Source of the DNA: Chitinophagales bacterium
GTDB lineage: Bacteria; Bacteroidota; Bacteroidia; Chitinophagales; Chitinophagaceae
Reading direction: 5' to 3'
DNA: 57,633 bases
Assembly (NCBI GenBank): GCA_026931325.1
Contig: JAIXLO010000014.1
Span: forward strand, 1 to 57,633
Below are positions 36,065 to 45,305 of this stretch, piece after piece. The notes beneath the pieces are model-generated. The model was not told where the DNA came from. It ran no database searches and saw only the letters and a list, made by a program, of their open reading frames with translations. Made by a program: the position numbers and the translations under genes. How positions within the stretch are numbered: the stretch's first letter is position 1; each line of letters opens with the position of its first letter.

Positions 36065-37216
36065 ATGCAAATAAAATCTAAACTCCCCGATGTTGGCACA
36101 ACCATTTTTACAGTAATGAGTTCTTTAGCTGTACAGCACAATGCTGTAAATCTTGGTCAAGGTTTTCCTGATTTTTTAATGAATAATGAATTAATAGAAT
36201 TGGTAAATAAGGCAATGCAAAAAGGAAATAACCAATATGTACACACTAATGGATTACCAATTTTAAGAGAACAACTTGCAGAGAAATACAAAAAAATATA
36301 TGATGCAAATATTGATGCAGATAAACAAATAACTATTACACCAGGAGGCACCTATGCTATTTATACAGCATTAACAACCATTTTAAACGAAGGCGATGAA
36401 GTAATTGTTTTTGAACCTGCTTATGATAGTTATATTCCTAACATTGTTATTAATGGAGCAAAGCCTGTGCTAATTTCATTGCAATATCCTAACTATTCTA
36501 TTCCTTGGCAAGAAGTAAAAAATAAGATAAATAGTAAAACAAAAATGATTATGATAAACAGCCCACACAACCCTACTGGTGCTGTTTTATCAGAACAAGA
36601 CATTCAAGAGTTAAGAAATATTGTAGCCAATACAAACATCTTTATTTTAAGTGATGAAGTATATGAACATTTAATTTTTGATGACTTACAACATCAAAGT
36701 ATTCTACGTTATCCTGATTTGTTAGAAAGAAGTTTTGTATGTTTTTCTTTTGGTAAAACGTATCATTGTACAGGTTGGAAAATTGGTTATTGTATAAGCA
36801 GTTCAACATTGATGAATGAATTTAGAAAAGTACATCAGTTTAATTGTTTTAGTGTGGATAGTTCTAAACAATTTGCTTTAGCTGAGTATTTAAAAAATGA
36901 AGATGCTTATCTTTCTTTAGGGAAATTGATGCAACATAAAAGAGATTATTTTAGAATCTTAATGCAACAAACACCTTTCAAGTGTATTCCTTCTCATGGT
37001 AGTTATTTTGAGTGTTATAGTTATGATGGATTAAGTAATTTGAATGATAAAGATTTTGCTATACATCTAACAAAAAATTATGGTGTAGCCACAATTCCTG
37101 TTTCTGCATTTTATAAAAATGGAGAAGATAATAAAGCCATTCGTTTTTGTTTTGCTAAAAATGAAACAACTTTAGAAAAAGCAGTTGAGAATTTAGTAAA
37201 GTTTAAAGGAGAGTAA
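36065..37216 (+). CDS. Methionine aminotransferase-like class I/II PLP enzyme
   Basis: 383 residues, fold type I aminotransferase. Segments: NLGQGFPDF near the N-terminus, NSPHNPTGAVLS, and the PLP lysine in SFGKTYHCTGWKIGY. This pattern matches the YbdL/KAT-like group, which transaminates methionine, aromatic or kynurenine-type substrates; methionine aminotransferase is the usual label in Bacteroidota. It is cytoplasmic. It is a single gene followed by a perfect terminator. Confidence 0.88.
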   Translation: MQIKSKLPDVGTTIFTVMSSLAVQHNAVNLGQGFPDFLMNNELIELVNKAMQKGNNQYVHTNGLPILREQLAEKYKKIYDANIDADKQITITPGGTYAIYTALTTILNEGDEVIVFEPAYDSYIPNIVINGAKPVLISLQYPNYSIPWQEVKNKINSKTKMIMINSPHNPTGAVLSEQDIQELRNIVANTNIFILSDEVYEHLIFDDLQHQSILRYPDLLERSFVCFSFGKTYHCTGWKIGYCISSSTLMNEFRKVHQFNCFSVDSSKQFALAEYLKNEDAYLSLGKLMQHKRDYFRILMQQTPFKCIPSHGSYFECYSYDGLSNLNDKDFAIHLTKNYGVATIPVSAFYKNGEDNKAIRFCFAKNETTLEKAVENLVKFKGE

Positions 37217-37244
37217 TAATTTAAAATTTTAACTAAATAAAAAA

Positions 37245-37268
37245 GCCACCCAATTGGGTGGCTTTTTT
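37245..37268. terminator. Bidirectional terminator
   Basis: GCCACCC-AATT-GGGTGGC (37245-37262) is a perfect 7-bp stem flanked by A6 and T6, so it works on both strands: for the aminotransferase gene on the plus strand and the barrel gene on the minus strand. Confidence 0.9.
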
Positions 37269-37290
37269 AGTAAACTTTAATTTAAAAAAA

Positions 37291-37785
37291 TTAGAAGTTA
37301 TAGAATGCTTTAACACCTATAAAGCCTAAGCTACCAGTTTTATCAGAAACGCTAGAATAGTGAGCTAAAACTTGTACATTTCCAAAGCTATAACCTACTT
37401 GTGGGCTATAAGCAAATCCACCACCACCACCTTTAGTGAATGAACCATAACCAATACCAGCGCCAACTGAGAAGCCACTAGATACATAACGACCTCCCAC
37501 TAAAATTGGAATAAGACCTATAGAACCAGATCCCAAAGAAGACTTAACAGAGAAATTGTTATAGCCAACTTGAGCAAAAGCATCAAAACTTTCAGATACA
37601 TGGTAAGTAGCTTGTACTTCTGCACCATATCCAAAACTGTACATTTTGCCAAAATCTCCCATTGGAAATGATAATGATGGACCTACACCAAAGCTAAAAC
37701 CTTTGCTTGATGATTCTTTTTTGTCTTGTGCATTAACTGTAAATACTATTACAGTAGCTAAAGCAAGTGTGAAAATTTTTTTCAT
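37291..37785 (-). CDS. Outer-membrane beta-barrel protein
   Basis: 164 residues. A signal peptide (1-19, ending VNAQ) precedes a small barrel with alternating strands (GFSFGVGPSLSFPMGDFG, then SVGAGIGYGSF) and a terminal aromatic, NF, as recognised by the Bam machinery. It belongs to the general OmpA-like barrel/PorT-like group; function unknown. A candidate -7 box (TATCTTTG, minus, 37828-37835) lies 42 bases upstream. Its neighbour at 37952 encodes a similar but frameshifted protein. Confidence 0.85.
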   Translation of the reverse strand: MKKIFTLALATVIVFTVNAQDKKESSSKGFSFGVGPSLSFPMGDFGKMYSFGYGAEVQATYHVSESFDAFAQVGYNNFSVKSSLGSGSIGLIPILVGGRYVSSGFSVGAGIGYGSFTKGGGGGFAYSPQVGYSFGNVQVLAHYSSVSDKTGSLGFIGVKAFYNF

Positions 37786-37851
37786 GTTGTTGATTTTTAA
37801 ATTTTAAATAAGGGTTAAAAATTTTGTCAAAGATAGGTAGCTTATATAAAT

Positions 37852-37877
37852 AAAAATACCCAATATTGGGTATTTTT
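37852..37877 (-). terminator. Palindromic terminator between the two barrel genes
   Basis: A 26-bp perfect palindrome, arms AAAAATACCCAAT and ATTGGGTATTTTT, is flanked by A and T runs. It lies 75 bases past the end of the 37952-38439 gene and just upstream of the next barrel gene's -7 box. Confidence 0.7.
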
Positions 37878-37951
37878 AAAAATGTTGATATTTAACAGAG
37901 CATTTATAAAATTATAAACATTCTTTCATTTTTACTTAATTGTCTATATAA

Positions 37952-38439
37952 TTATTTCGCAAAATGAATTTGGAATCCTGCACCTAAACCAAATACTGTA
38001 GCTCCTTTCATTGTTTGAAAATTAGCAGCAAATTCTAAAGCTGTATTTTTATTTAAAAATAATGCATAGCCTCCCTTAATATGAAAAGTAACAGAAGTGT
38101 TGCCACCACCTGATGCTCCTCCAAAACCAATACCAGCCTGAGCAAAAGGTTTTCCATTTTTATTGTCTGTAAAATATCCTCTAATATATGGACCCAAAGC
38201 CCATGATGTACTGCCACCTCCACTATTAATTGCTAATTGCCCTCCAATAGCAAAATTTTTCATAAAGAAATATCCTATATTAGGAGTAAACTCAAAATTA
38301 CTATTAGAACCTCCTCCTGTTACAGAAACTGAAGTAAATTGTAATGAACCTCCTAATAAAAAGGTTGATTTTTCTGTTTGTGCATTAGTAGTATAAGCAA
38401 TGATTACTACTAATATAGTGTTGCTAAAATCTTTTTCAT
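37952..38439 (-). pseudogene. Outer-membrane barrel gene with a one-base frameshift in the signal peptide
   Basis: The natural start (ATG at 38437-38439) reads MKKILATLY and stops at TAG (38410-38412). One base inserted after about 38417 restores MKKILATL-ILVVIIAYTTNAQ, a normal signal peptide, and the frame then continues openly through TEKSTFLLGGSLQF and the barrel to 37952, ending with IHFAK. The downstream open part alone (from ATG 38263) lacks the signal peptide and first strands. The intact product would be about 162 residues and similar to the next barrel gene. It is either a recent pseudogene, phase variation or a sequencing error. Confidence 0.75.
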
Positions 38440-38516
38440 GTTGTTAGTTTTTTGGTTAAAGTAATAATACAATAATAATTGAATTTTTAAAAATATAAAA
38501 AAATATATCTGTTTAT

Positions 38517-39563
38517 TTATACACTCTTTTCAATTAAAAGTTGTTGCAATTGTTTTTCTAACTCTTTTACTCTTTTTTCTAATTCAGGTAATTTTCTTGC
38601 AATTGCCTGACTACGTAATGCAGATGTATAATCATAAGCAGGGCTTCCTGTAACAGCTTGATTAGGCTCTGTTATACTTTTGCTTACACCACTTTGTGCA
38701 TTTATTTTACTGCCATCTGCAATAGTTAAATGTCCTACAATACCTGCTTGCCCTCCTATCATTGCATTTTTACCAATTTTTGTACTACCACTTACTCCTG
38801 CTTGTGCTGCTATTACAGTATTGCTTCCTACTTCTACATTATGAGCAATTTGTATAAGGTTATCTAACTTAGCACCTGTTCTAATAAAAGTGCTACCTAT
38901 TGTTGCTCTATCTATTGTTGTGTTAGCTCCAATTTCTACAAAATCTTCTATAACTACATTGCCTATTTGTGGTACTTTTTTATAACTACCATCTTGTTGA
39001 GGGGCAAAGCCAAAACCATCGCTACCAATTATTGTACCTGCATGTATAATAACATTTTTGCCCAACTTACATTCTGCATAAACTTTAACTCCTGCATGTA
39101 AAATAGTGTTATCATCTATTTGTACATTATCGCCAATAAAAACTCCTGTAAATATTTTTACATTATTACCTATAATTACATTTTCTCCAATGTATGCAAA
39201 AGCAGCTACAAAAACATTCTCTCCAATTTTTGCTGACTTAGCAATATATGATGGTTCTTGAATTCCTTTTAATTGTTGTGTTTGTATTTCTTGGTATTTA
39301 CTTAATAATGTTGCAAAAGCACTATATGCATCATTTACACGAAGTAAGGTTGCTTGTATTGGTTCTTTTAAAGTATAATTTTCATTGATAATAATAACAG
39401 ATGCTTGTGTAGTATATAAATAGTCTTCATATTTTGGGTTTGCAAAAAAAGAAAGTTGTCCGTTTTTTGCTTCTTCTATTTTTCCAAAGGAAGTTACAAT
39501 AACCGAAGCATCTCCTTCAATTTTTGCATTTATTAATATAGCTATTTGTTGAGCAGTAAACAT
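38517..39563 (-). CDS. lpxD: UDP-3-O-(3-hydroxyacyl)glucosamine N-acyltransferase
   Basis: 348 residues. It has an N-terminal uridine-binding domain (about 1-100), a left-handed beta-helix of hexapeptide repeats (about 105-300, catalytic-type His in LIQIAHNVEVGSNT) and a C-terminal coiled helix (LPELEKRVKELEKQLQQL). It adds the N-linked acyl chain in lipid A synthesis. It follows the HD-domain gene by 34 bases and is probably co-transcribed. lpxC/fabZ and lpxA, often next in Bacteroidota, do not follow here. Confidence 0.95.
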   Translation of the reverse strand: MFTAQQIAILINAKIEGDASVIVTSFGKIEEAKNGQLSFFANPKYEDYLYTTQASVIIINENYTLKEPIQATLLRVNDAYSAFATLLSKYQEIQTQQLKGIQEPSYIAKSAKIGENVFVAAFAYIGENVIIGNNVKIFTGVFIGDNVQIDDNTILHAGVKVYAECKLGKNVIIHAGTIIGSDGFGFAPQQDGSYKKVPQIGNVVIEDFVEIGANTTIDRATIGSTFIRTGAKLDNLIQIAHNVEVGSNTVIAAQAGVSGSTKIGKNAMIGGQAGIVGHLTIADGSKINAQSGVSKSITEPNQAVTGSPAYDYTSALRSQAIARKLPELEKRVKELEKQLQQLLIEKSV

Positions 39564-39597
39564 AAATTTAGTATATAGTGTTTTATTAAGGGTGTTT

Positions 39598-40815
39598 TTA
39601 TTCTAATGAGCAAATGTAGAATTTTTTTATAGGTGCTGAAATTGTTTGATGAATTAATGGATTGTCTATAGTTGAAATATCTTTTACTATTCCATCTTTA
39701 AATAAAATATTAATTTTCTCGTCTTCTGTTTTATACATTGTATTTATGGCTGTGCCTGTATGTACAAAGTATTGAATTAGACTTTCATCTACACCAAATC
39801 GCTGCATAGCACTTTGTTGCAATTTTTTAATTTCTGAAATATCAAATGGATTGTATTGTAACTGAATTTTATATAGTCTTCTGTTTAACAAGCTTTTACA
39901 AAGTGTTTTTAGTACAAAATCTTCGTGATTGCTCCACCTTTTTATGGCAAAAGAAAAATCAATATCATCTAACTCACAGAACTTGTTTAGCACTTCATCA
40001 TTTAAAACTCCTTTGTATTGATAAAGAAAATAATCAATAGCTCCGAAGGTTTTTAAACTTTCGTTTCCATTATTAATTAATTCTTTTACTCTTTTTAAAA
40101 TATTAACCAACATTGCTTCGGCGGCTACAACAGTTTTGTGTAAATAAACCTGCCAATACATTTGCCTACGAGCTACTAAAAATTTTTCAATACTATAAAT
40201 ACCTTTTTCTTCTACAACTAATTCTTCATTTGAAACTGTTAGCATTTTTATAATTCTATCATAACCAATAACACCTTCACTTACTCCAGTAAAAAAACTA
40301 TCTCTTGTTAAATAGTCCATCCTATCTACATCTAACTGGCTACTTACTAATTGATATAAAAATTTTTTTGGATATTGATTTGTAAAAATGGCAATGGCTA
40401 AATCAAGTTGTCCATTCAATTCTTTGTTCATCTTATGCATAATTTGCAAGCTCAAAGTTTCGTGATGAACATTTTGTAAAATATGATTTTCTAAAGCATG
40501 AGAAAAAGCACCATGTCCAATATCGTGTAATAAAATAGCTGCTTTAACAGCAACTTCTTCTTCTTCTGAAATATTTATTCCTTTATCTTTTAATTCATTT
40601 ACTGCCAAACACATTAAATGATAAGCCCCTAAAGAGTGATGTAATCTTGTATGTACAGCACCAGGGTAAACCAAATAAGCCAAAGCCATTTGATGTATTC
40701 TTCTTAATCTTTGATAGTAAGGATGAGCAATTATGTGAAATAATAAAGGGTGATTTATAGTAATAAAACCATACACAGGGTCATTGATAATTTTACGCTT
40801 ATTAGCCATACACAA
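39598..40815 (-). CDS. HD-domain phosphohydrolase (dNTPase-like)
   Basis: 405 residues. The HD metal site is seen in RLHHSLGAYHLM (first His), LLHDIGHGAFSHALE (HD pair) and QLDVDRMDYLTRDS (distal Asp). This is the deoxynucleoside-triphosphate triphosphohydrolase-like group, also seen next to lpxD in other Bacteroidota. The substrate is unproven. Translation may start at the ATG for MANKRK, 6 bases inside the listed start. Confidence 0.88.
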   Translation of the reverse strand: MCMANKRKIINDPVYGFITINHPLLFHIIAHPYYQRLRRIHQMALAYLVYPGAVHTRLHHSLGAYHLMCLAVNELKDKGINISEEEEVAVKAAILLHDIGHGAFSHALENHILQNVHHETLSLQIMHKMNKELNGQLDLAIAIFTNQYPKKFLYQLVSSQLDVDRMDYLTRDSFFTGVSEGVIGYDRIIKMLTVSNEELVVEEKGIYSIEKFLVARRQMYWQVYLHKTVVAAEAMLVNILKRVKELINNGNESLKTFGAIDYFLYQYKGVLNDEVLNKFCELDDIDFSFAIKRWSNHEDFVLKTLCKSLLNRRLYKIQLQYNPFDISEIKKLQQSAMQRFGVDESLIQYFVHTGTAINTMYKTEDEKINILFKDGIVKDISTIDNPLIHQTISAPIKKFYICSLE

Positions 40816-41020
40816 TTTTAATTATTGTGAAGATACAAGCAAATAATGTATATAAGCAGCACTTAAAGATGATTTTACTTTGAAGTTTTAATTTAATACA
40901 TTTATTTTAGGTAAGAATATTTTACTTTTATAGCTAATAAACTTTCTTTAACAAAAAGTTTAGATAGTTAGGTATGATTTTTACATTTCATTTATATCTT
41001 TAATACAAATCATTAACATT

Positions 41021-41716
41021 ATGGAAGAAAGAAAATACAGAATATTACTTTGTGAAGATGATACTAATCTTGGCATGGTATTAAAAAATTATTTAGAACT
41101 GAACGATTATGAAGTAGTTTTAGAAAGAGATGGAAGACTTGGTCTTGCTGCATTTCAGCGAGAAAAATTTGACATTTGTTTGCTTGATGTAATGATGCCC
41201 AATATGGATGGATTTACTGCAGCAGAAGAAATAAGAGATATTGACCCTGATGTTCCTCTTTTCTTTTTAAGTGCTAAAACAATGAAGGAAGATATTATAC
41301 AAGGTTATAAGTTAGGTGCAGATGATTATATTACTAAGCCTTTTGATAGTGAAGTGTTGCTAATGAAAATAAAAGCAATACTTAAACGCAACGAAGAAGA
41401 AATAAAAATTAATGAAAATATTGAATTTGACTTAGGGGCATATCATTTTAATCCTAAGTTAAGAGAACTTGTACATAATAATAAAACGCAAACATTGTCT
41501 CCTAAAGAAAATGATTTATTAAAAATGCTTGCCGAGCATAAAAATGATTTATTGCCAAGAGAAAGAGCCTTAAAGAAAATTTGGGGTAGCGATACTTATT
41601 TTAATGGAAGAAGCATGGATGTATATATTGCTAAACTTCGTAAGTATTTAAAAGATGATGAAAAAATAGAAATAGTCAATATTCATGGCAATGGATTTAG
41701 ATTAGTAGCTCCATAA
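41021..41716 (+). CDS. OmpR-family response regulator, RprY-like
   Basis: 231 residues. The receiver domain (1-125) has the acidic pair in CEDD, phospho-acceptor D56 (LLDVMMP), and the switch Lys in YITKPFD. The DNA-binding winged helix (about 135-231) has LSPKENDLLKML and SMDVYIAKLRKYL. It resembles Bacteroidota RprY. No histidine kinase gene is adjacent; the partner must be elsewhere. It is followed by a strong terminator. Confidence 0.9.
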   Translation: MEERKYRILLCEDDTNLGMVLKNYLELNDYEVVLERDGRLGLAAFQREKFDICLLDVMMPNMDGFTAAEEIRDIDPDVPLFFLSAKTMKEDIIQGYKLGADDYITKPFDSEVLLMKIKAILKRNEEEIKINENIEFDLGAYHFNPKLRELVHNNKTQTLSPKENDLLKMLAEHKNDLLPRERALKKIWGSDTYFNGRSMDVYIAKLRKYLKDDEKIEIVNIHGNGFRLVAP

Positions 41717-41739
41717 GTTTTTATTCTTAACCATAAAGA

Positions 41740-41772
41740 AAAGGTTGCTTAAAAATTCAAGCAACCTTTTTT
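41740..41772. terminator. Bidirectional terminator between the regulator and mscL
   Basis: AAAGGTTGCTT (41740-41750) and AAGCAACCTTT (41759-41769) form a perfect 11-bp stem with an 8-nt loop, with T and A tracts outside. It can serve the regulator on the plus strand and mscL on the minus strand. Confidence 0.88.
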
Positions 41773-41789
41773 ATTTGTTAGGAAAAAAA

Positions 41790-42191
41790 TTATTTTTTTA
41801 AAGAATCTCTAATTTCCATTAATAATTTATCAGTAGAAGATGGCTCTGGAGGTGCAGCAGGAGCAGCTTCTTCTTTTTTCTTTAATCTGTTAATAGCTTT
41901 TATGACTATGAACATCACAAAAGCAACAATTAAAAACTCTATAGCAACAGAAAGAAAAGTGCCATATTTAATAGCAACTTCTGCTGTTTTACCATCTGCT
42001 GATGCTTCTTTTAAAACAAATTTCCAGTCTGATAAATCTTTACCCTGTATCATACCAACTAAAGGCATTACCATACCATCAATAAAAGCACTGGTAAGTT
42101 TTGTAAAAGCAGCACCCATAACAAAACCTACTGCTAAATCAACCAAGTTGCCTTTCATGGCAAACTCTTTAAATTCTTTTAACATTCCCAT
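41790..42191 (-). CDS. mscL: Large-conductance mechanosensitive channel MscL
   Basis: 133 residues, typical for MscL. The N-terminal amphipathic helix MLKEFKEFAMKGNLVDLAVGFVMGAAFTKL is followed by TM1, a periplasmic loop, TM2 (about 78-100) and a C-terminal charged helix with an Ala/Pro-rich linker. It releases solutes on hypo-osmotic shock as an inner-membrane pentamer. Confidence 0.96.
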   Translation of the reverse strand: MGMLKEFKEFAMKGNLVDLAVGFVMGAAFTKLTSAFIDGMVMPLVGMIQGKDLSDWKFVLKEASADGKTAEVAIKYGTFLSVAIEFLIVAFVMFIVIKAINRLKKKEEAAPAAPPEPSSTDKLLMEIRDSLKK

Positions 42192-42289
42192 AATTAAAAT
42201 TATTTAAATTAAAAATTATATCAAATATAATAATCTATCATTTTAATTATATGCTTTTTTATACACATAAGTTTTTAGGATAATAAACT

Positions 42290-43897
42290 TTATAAAACAA
42301 TATTCTGCAATAAATTACTTTTATTAGGATAGTCTGTATTATAATGTAAGCCTCTACTTTCTTTTCTAAACTCTGCTGCTTTTACAATAAGATAACCTGT
42401 AGTAATTAAGTTTCTTAACTCACAGAGTTGTGGAGATACTTTTGTAGAACGATATAATTGTTCTGTTTCTTCAAACAATAAATCCAAACGCTTCATTGCT
42501 CTTGCTAAACGAACATTGGTTCTTACAATACCTACATAATCACTCATTATTTGTTGAAGTTCTTTAAAGCTTTGCGTAATTAAAATCATTTCTTTTGGCT
42601 CTGTTGTTCCTAAAGTATTCCAATCTGGAATATTGGTTGTTGTAATATTATTTTGAAGAGAATTGTAGTTTTTGCTTACATGCAAAAAAGCTCTATGTGC
42701 AAAAACCATTGCTTCTAATAAACTATTACTGGCTAATCTGTTTGCTCCATGTAATCCTGTACTTGAACATTCTCCACAAGCATATAAATTTTGAATAGAA
42801 GTACAAGCATTTTCATCAGTTTTTATTCCACCACAACTATAATGTGCTGCTGGAGCAACAGGTATTAAATGTTTGGTTACATCAATTCCTATGCTTAAAC
42901 ATTTTTCATAAATGTTTGGAAAATGATGAATGAATTTTTCTTTATCAATATGTGTGCAATCTAAATAAACGTGTTCTGTTCCTGTTTTTTTCATTTCACT
43001 ATCAATAGCTCTTGCAACAATATCTCTTGGTGCAAGGTCTTTTCGGCTATCATAATTTTCCATAAAAGCCTCACCATGTTTGTTTCTTAAAATACCACCA
43101 TCGCCACGAACTGCTTCTGTTATAAGAAAAGAAGGAGAAACTCCCACTTCATATAAAGCTGTTGGATGAAACTGAATAAATTCCATATTTTCAATTCTTC
43201 CTTTTGCACGATAAACCATTGCAATACCATCGCCTGTAGCAATTTTAGGATTAGTGGTTGTTCTATATACCTGGCCACAGCCCCCTGTTGCTAATAAAGT
43301 AATATTGCTTAAAATTTTTTCAATTTGATTAGTGTTTAAGTTTAAAACATACACACCATAACAAGTAATATCTAAAGTAGATTTTGTAACTAAAAAACCT
43401 AAATGATGTTGGGTAATAATATCAATAACAAAACAATGATTAATGATTTCTATATTTTTTACACTACTAACAGTTTGTAATAATGCTCTTTCTATTTCAT
43501 TTCCTGTAATGTCTTTATGATGTAAAATTCTATATTCACTATGCCCTCCTTCTCTTCCTAAAGCATAATTTCCTTTTTCATCTTTATCAAACCTTGCACC
43601 ATATTGTATTATTTCTTTTATTCTTTCTGGTCCTTCTTTAACAACAATTTCTACAATATTTTTATTGCATAATCCATCGCCAGCAATAAGTGTATCTTCT
43701 ATATGTTTTTCAAAACTATCTTTAGTTTCATCCCAAACACCTGCGACACCCCCTTGTGCATATTTGGTATTTGTTTCTTCTGCTGTATTTGTTTTTGTAA
43801 TTACTGTAATTTTTTTATCAGGAAATTGATGAGCTACTTTTAGTGCATAAGTTAAACCAGCTATTCCACTACCAATTACTAAAAAATCTGTTTGCAT
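42290..43897 (-). CDS. nadB: L-aspartate oxidase
   Basis: 535 residues, flavoprotein of the succinate dehydrogenase/fumarate reductase family. FAD motif VIGSGIAGLTYAL; active region AQGGVAGVWDETKDS and EFIQFHPTALYEVG; C-terminal SNSLLEAMVFAHRA. It converts aspartate to iminoaspartate for quinolinate and NAD synthesis. nadA and nadC are not in the window. It lies 75 bases after the MFS gene on the same strand. Confidence 0.95.
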   Translation of the reverse strand: MQTDFLVIGSGIAGLTYALKVAHQFPDKKITVITKTNTAEETNTKYAQGGVAGVWDETKDSFEKHIEDTLIAGDGLCNKNIVEIVVKEGPERIKEIIQYGARFDKDEKGNYALGREGGHSEYRILHHKDITGNEIERALLQTVSSVKNIEIINHCFVIDIITQHHLGFLVTKSTLDITCYGVYVLNLNTNQIEKILSNITLLATGGCGQVYRTTTNPKIATGDGIAMVYRAKGRIENMEFIQFHPTALYEVGVSPSFLITEAVRGDGGILRNKHGEAFMENYDSRKDLAPRDIVARAIDSEMKKTGTEHVYLDCTHIDKEKFIHHFPNIYEKCLSIGIDVTKHLIPVAPAAHYSCGGIKTDENACTSIQNLYACGECSSTGLHGANRLASNSLLEAMVFAHRAFLHVSKNYNSLQNNITTTNIPDWNTLGTTEPKEMILITQSFKELQQIMSDYVGIVRTNVRLARAMKRLDLLFEETEQLYRSTKVSPQLCELRNLITTGYLIVKAAEFRKESRGLHYNTDYPNKSNLLQNIVL

Positions 43898-43972
43898 AAT
43901 TAAATCTTCTTAAAGTAAAAGTAAAGTTATTTGAATGTAGAAGAAGTTTTTTATTTCTATTTAAATAATAGA

Positions 43973-45178
43973 TTATGTTTTTTTGAGTCTTGGAAGTTTC
44001 CAGGTAATAAGACCTATCAAAGGCAAGAAAGCACAAACGTGATAGACAAAATATATACTTGTAACATCTGCTAACATTCCTAATAATGCAGAGGCTAAAC
44101 CACCCATTCCAAAAGCAAAACCAAAAAATAAACCAGATATCATTCCTATTTTTCCTGGCATTAATTCTTGTGCATAAACCAAAATAGCAGGAAAAGCAGA
44201 TGATAAAATAAATCCAATTATTACACTTAATATAATTGTAAAAAATAAATTGGCATAAGGTAATAATAAAGTAAAAGGTGCTGCACCAAGTATAGAAAAC
44301 CATATAACATATTTTCTTCCATATTTATCGCCCAATGGTCCACCAAAATATGTTCCTAATGCCGATGAAAGTAAAAATGCAAACAATAAAACTTGAGAAT
44401 GTTGAATGCTTACATGAAATTTTTCAATAAGATAAAAAGTATAATAACTACTAATACTGGCTAAATAAAAATATTTTGAAAAAATTAAAATTAGTAAAAT
44501 AATTATGGAGTTGCTTACTAGTTTTTTTGATAAACGTGGATGATATTCTTTTATTAAATTTTTATTTTTATGTGTTGCTAATTCTAATAAATGTGGTTTT
44601 GCCCATTTACCTACGTAAGTTAAAATTATAATAGCAATAATGGCTAAAATACCAAAATAAGCAACATGACTTCTTCCATATTTTACAACAACTAAAGCTG
44701 CTAATAAAGGTCCAATAGCAGTACCTATATTTCCTCCTACCTGAAATATAGATTGTGCTAATCCTCTTCTTCCACCAGATGCTAAATATGCAATTTTAGA
44801 AGACTCTGGGTGAAATATAGATGAACCTGTGCCAATTAATGCAACTGATACTAACAAAAATGTAAAACTATTTGCATAAGAAATAAAAAATAATCCTATT
44901 AATGTAATGCTCATGCCTATAGCTAAAGAAAAAGGCTGAGGCTTTTTATCTGTAAATGTTCCTACAAGTGGTTGTAATATACTTGCAGTCATTTGAAAAG
45001 TAAATTGTATTAATCCAATTTGGGCAAAGTTGAGAGCAAAAGAATCTTTTAATAAAGGATAAATAGAGGGAATTAATGATTGTAAAGTGTCGTTTAGTAA
45101 ATGAGATAAACTTATACTAAACAAAATGCTATAAACCGTTAATTGTTGAGTTTCTTTTGAAATACTTTTTTGAATCAA
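43973..45178 (-). CDS. MFS transporter, fosmidomycin-resistance (Fsr) type
   Basis: 401 residues with about twelve membrane helices. Signatures near the N-terminus (LSHLLNDTLQSLIPSIYPLLK) and SIFHPESSKIAYLASGGRRGLAQS match Fsr-like exporters. It should expel small molecules by proton antiport; the natural substrate is unknown. No ATG is available upstream in frame, so the TTG at 45178 is the likely start; a -7 box TAATTTTG (minus, 45199-45206) lies 20 bases upstream, which supports it. Confidence 0.87.
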   Translation of the reverse strand: MIQKSISKETQQLTVYSILFSISLSHLLNDTLQSLIPSIYPLLKDSFALNFAQIGLIQFTFQMTASILQPLVGTFTDKKPQPFSLAIGMSITLIGLFFISYANSFTFLLVSVALIGTGSSIFHPESSKIAYLASGGRRGLAQSIFQVGGNIGTAIGPLLAALVVVKYGRSHVAYFGILAIIAIIILTYVGKWAKPHLLELATHKNKNLIKEYHPRLSKKLVSNSIIILLILIFSKYFYLASISSYYTFYLIEKFHVSIQHSQVLLFAFLLSSALGTYFGGPLGDKYGRKYVIWFSILGAAPFTLLLPYANLFFTIILSVIIGFILSSAFPAILVYAQELMPGKIGMISGLFFGFAFGMGGLASALLGMLADVTSIYFVYHVCAFLPLIGLITWKLPRLKKT

Positions 45179-45305
45179 CTTCTTGTTCTTTGAATTTGCA
45201 AAATTAATTCAAACGAAAAACACCTTCTTTATTTTTCTATTACTATTTAGGTAAATTCAAAATTTGAATAGATAAATAAAAATGAACTTAAAAGAAAATA
45301 TTTTA

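Noticed and set aside
41021-41716. Two-component system with an adjacent histidine kinase
   Set aside because: Neighbours are HD-domain and mscL genes; no kinase is present in the window.
43869-44303. 144-residue minus-strand ORF overlapping the MFS gene
   Set aside because: Its Cys/Tyr/Phe/Ile-rich composition and position inside the Fsr-like gene in another frame mark it as a shadow frame.
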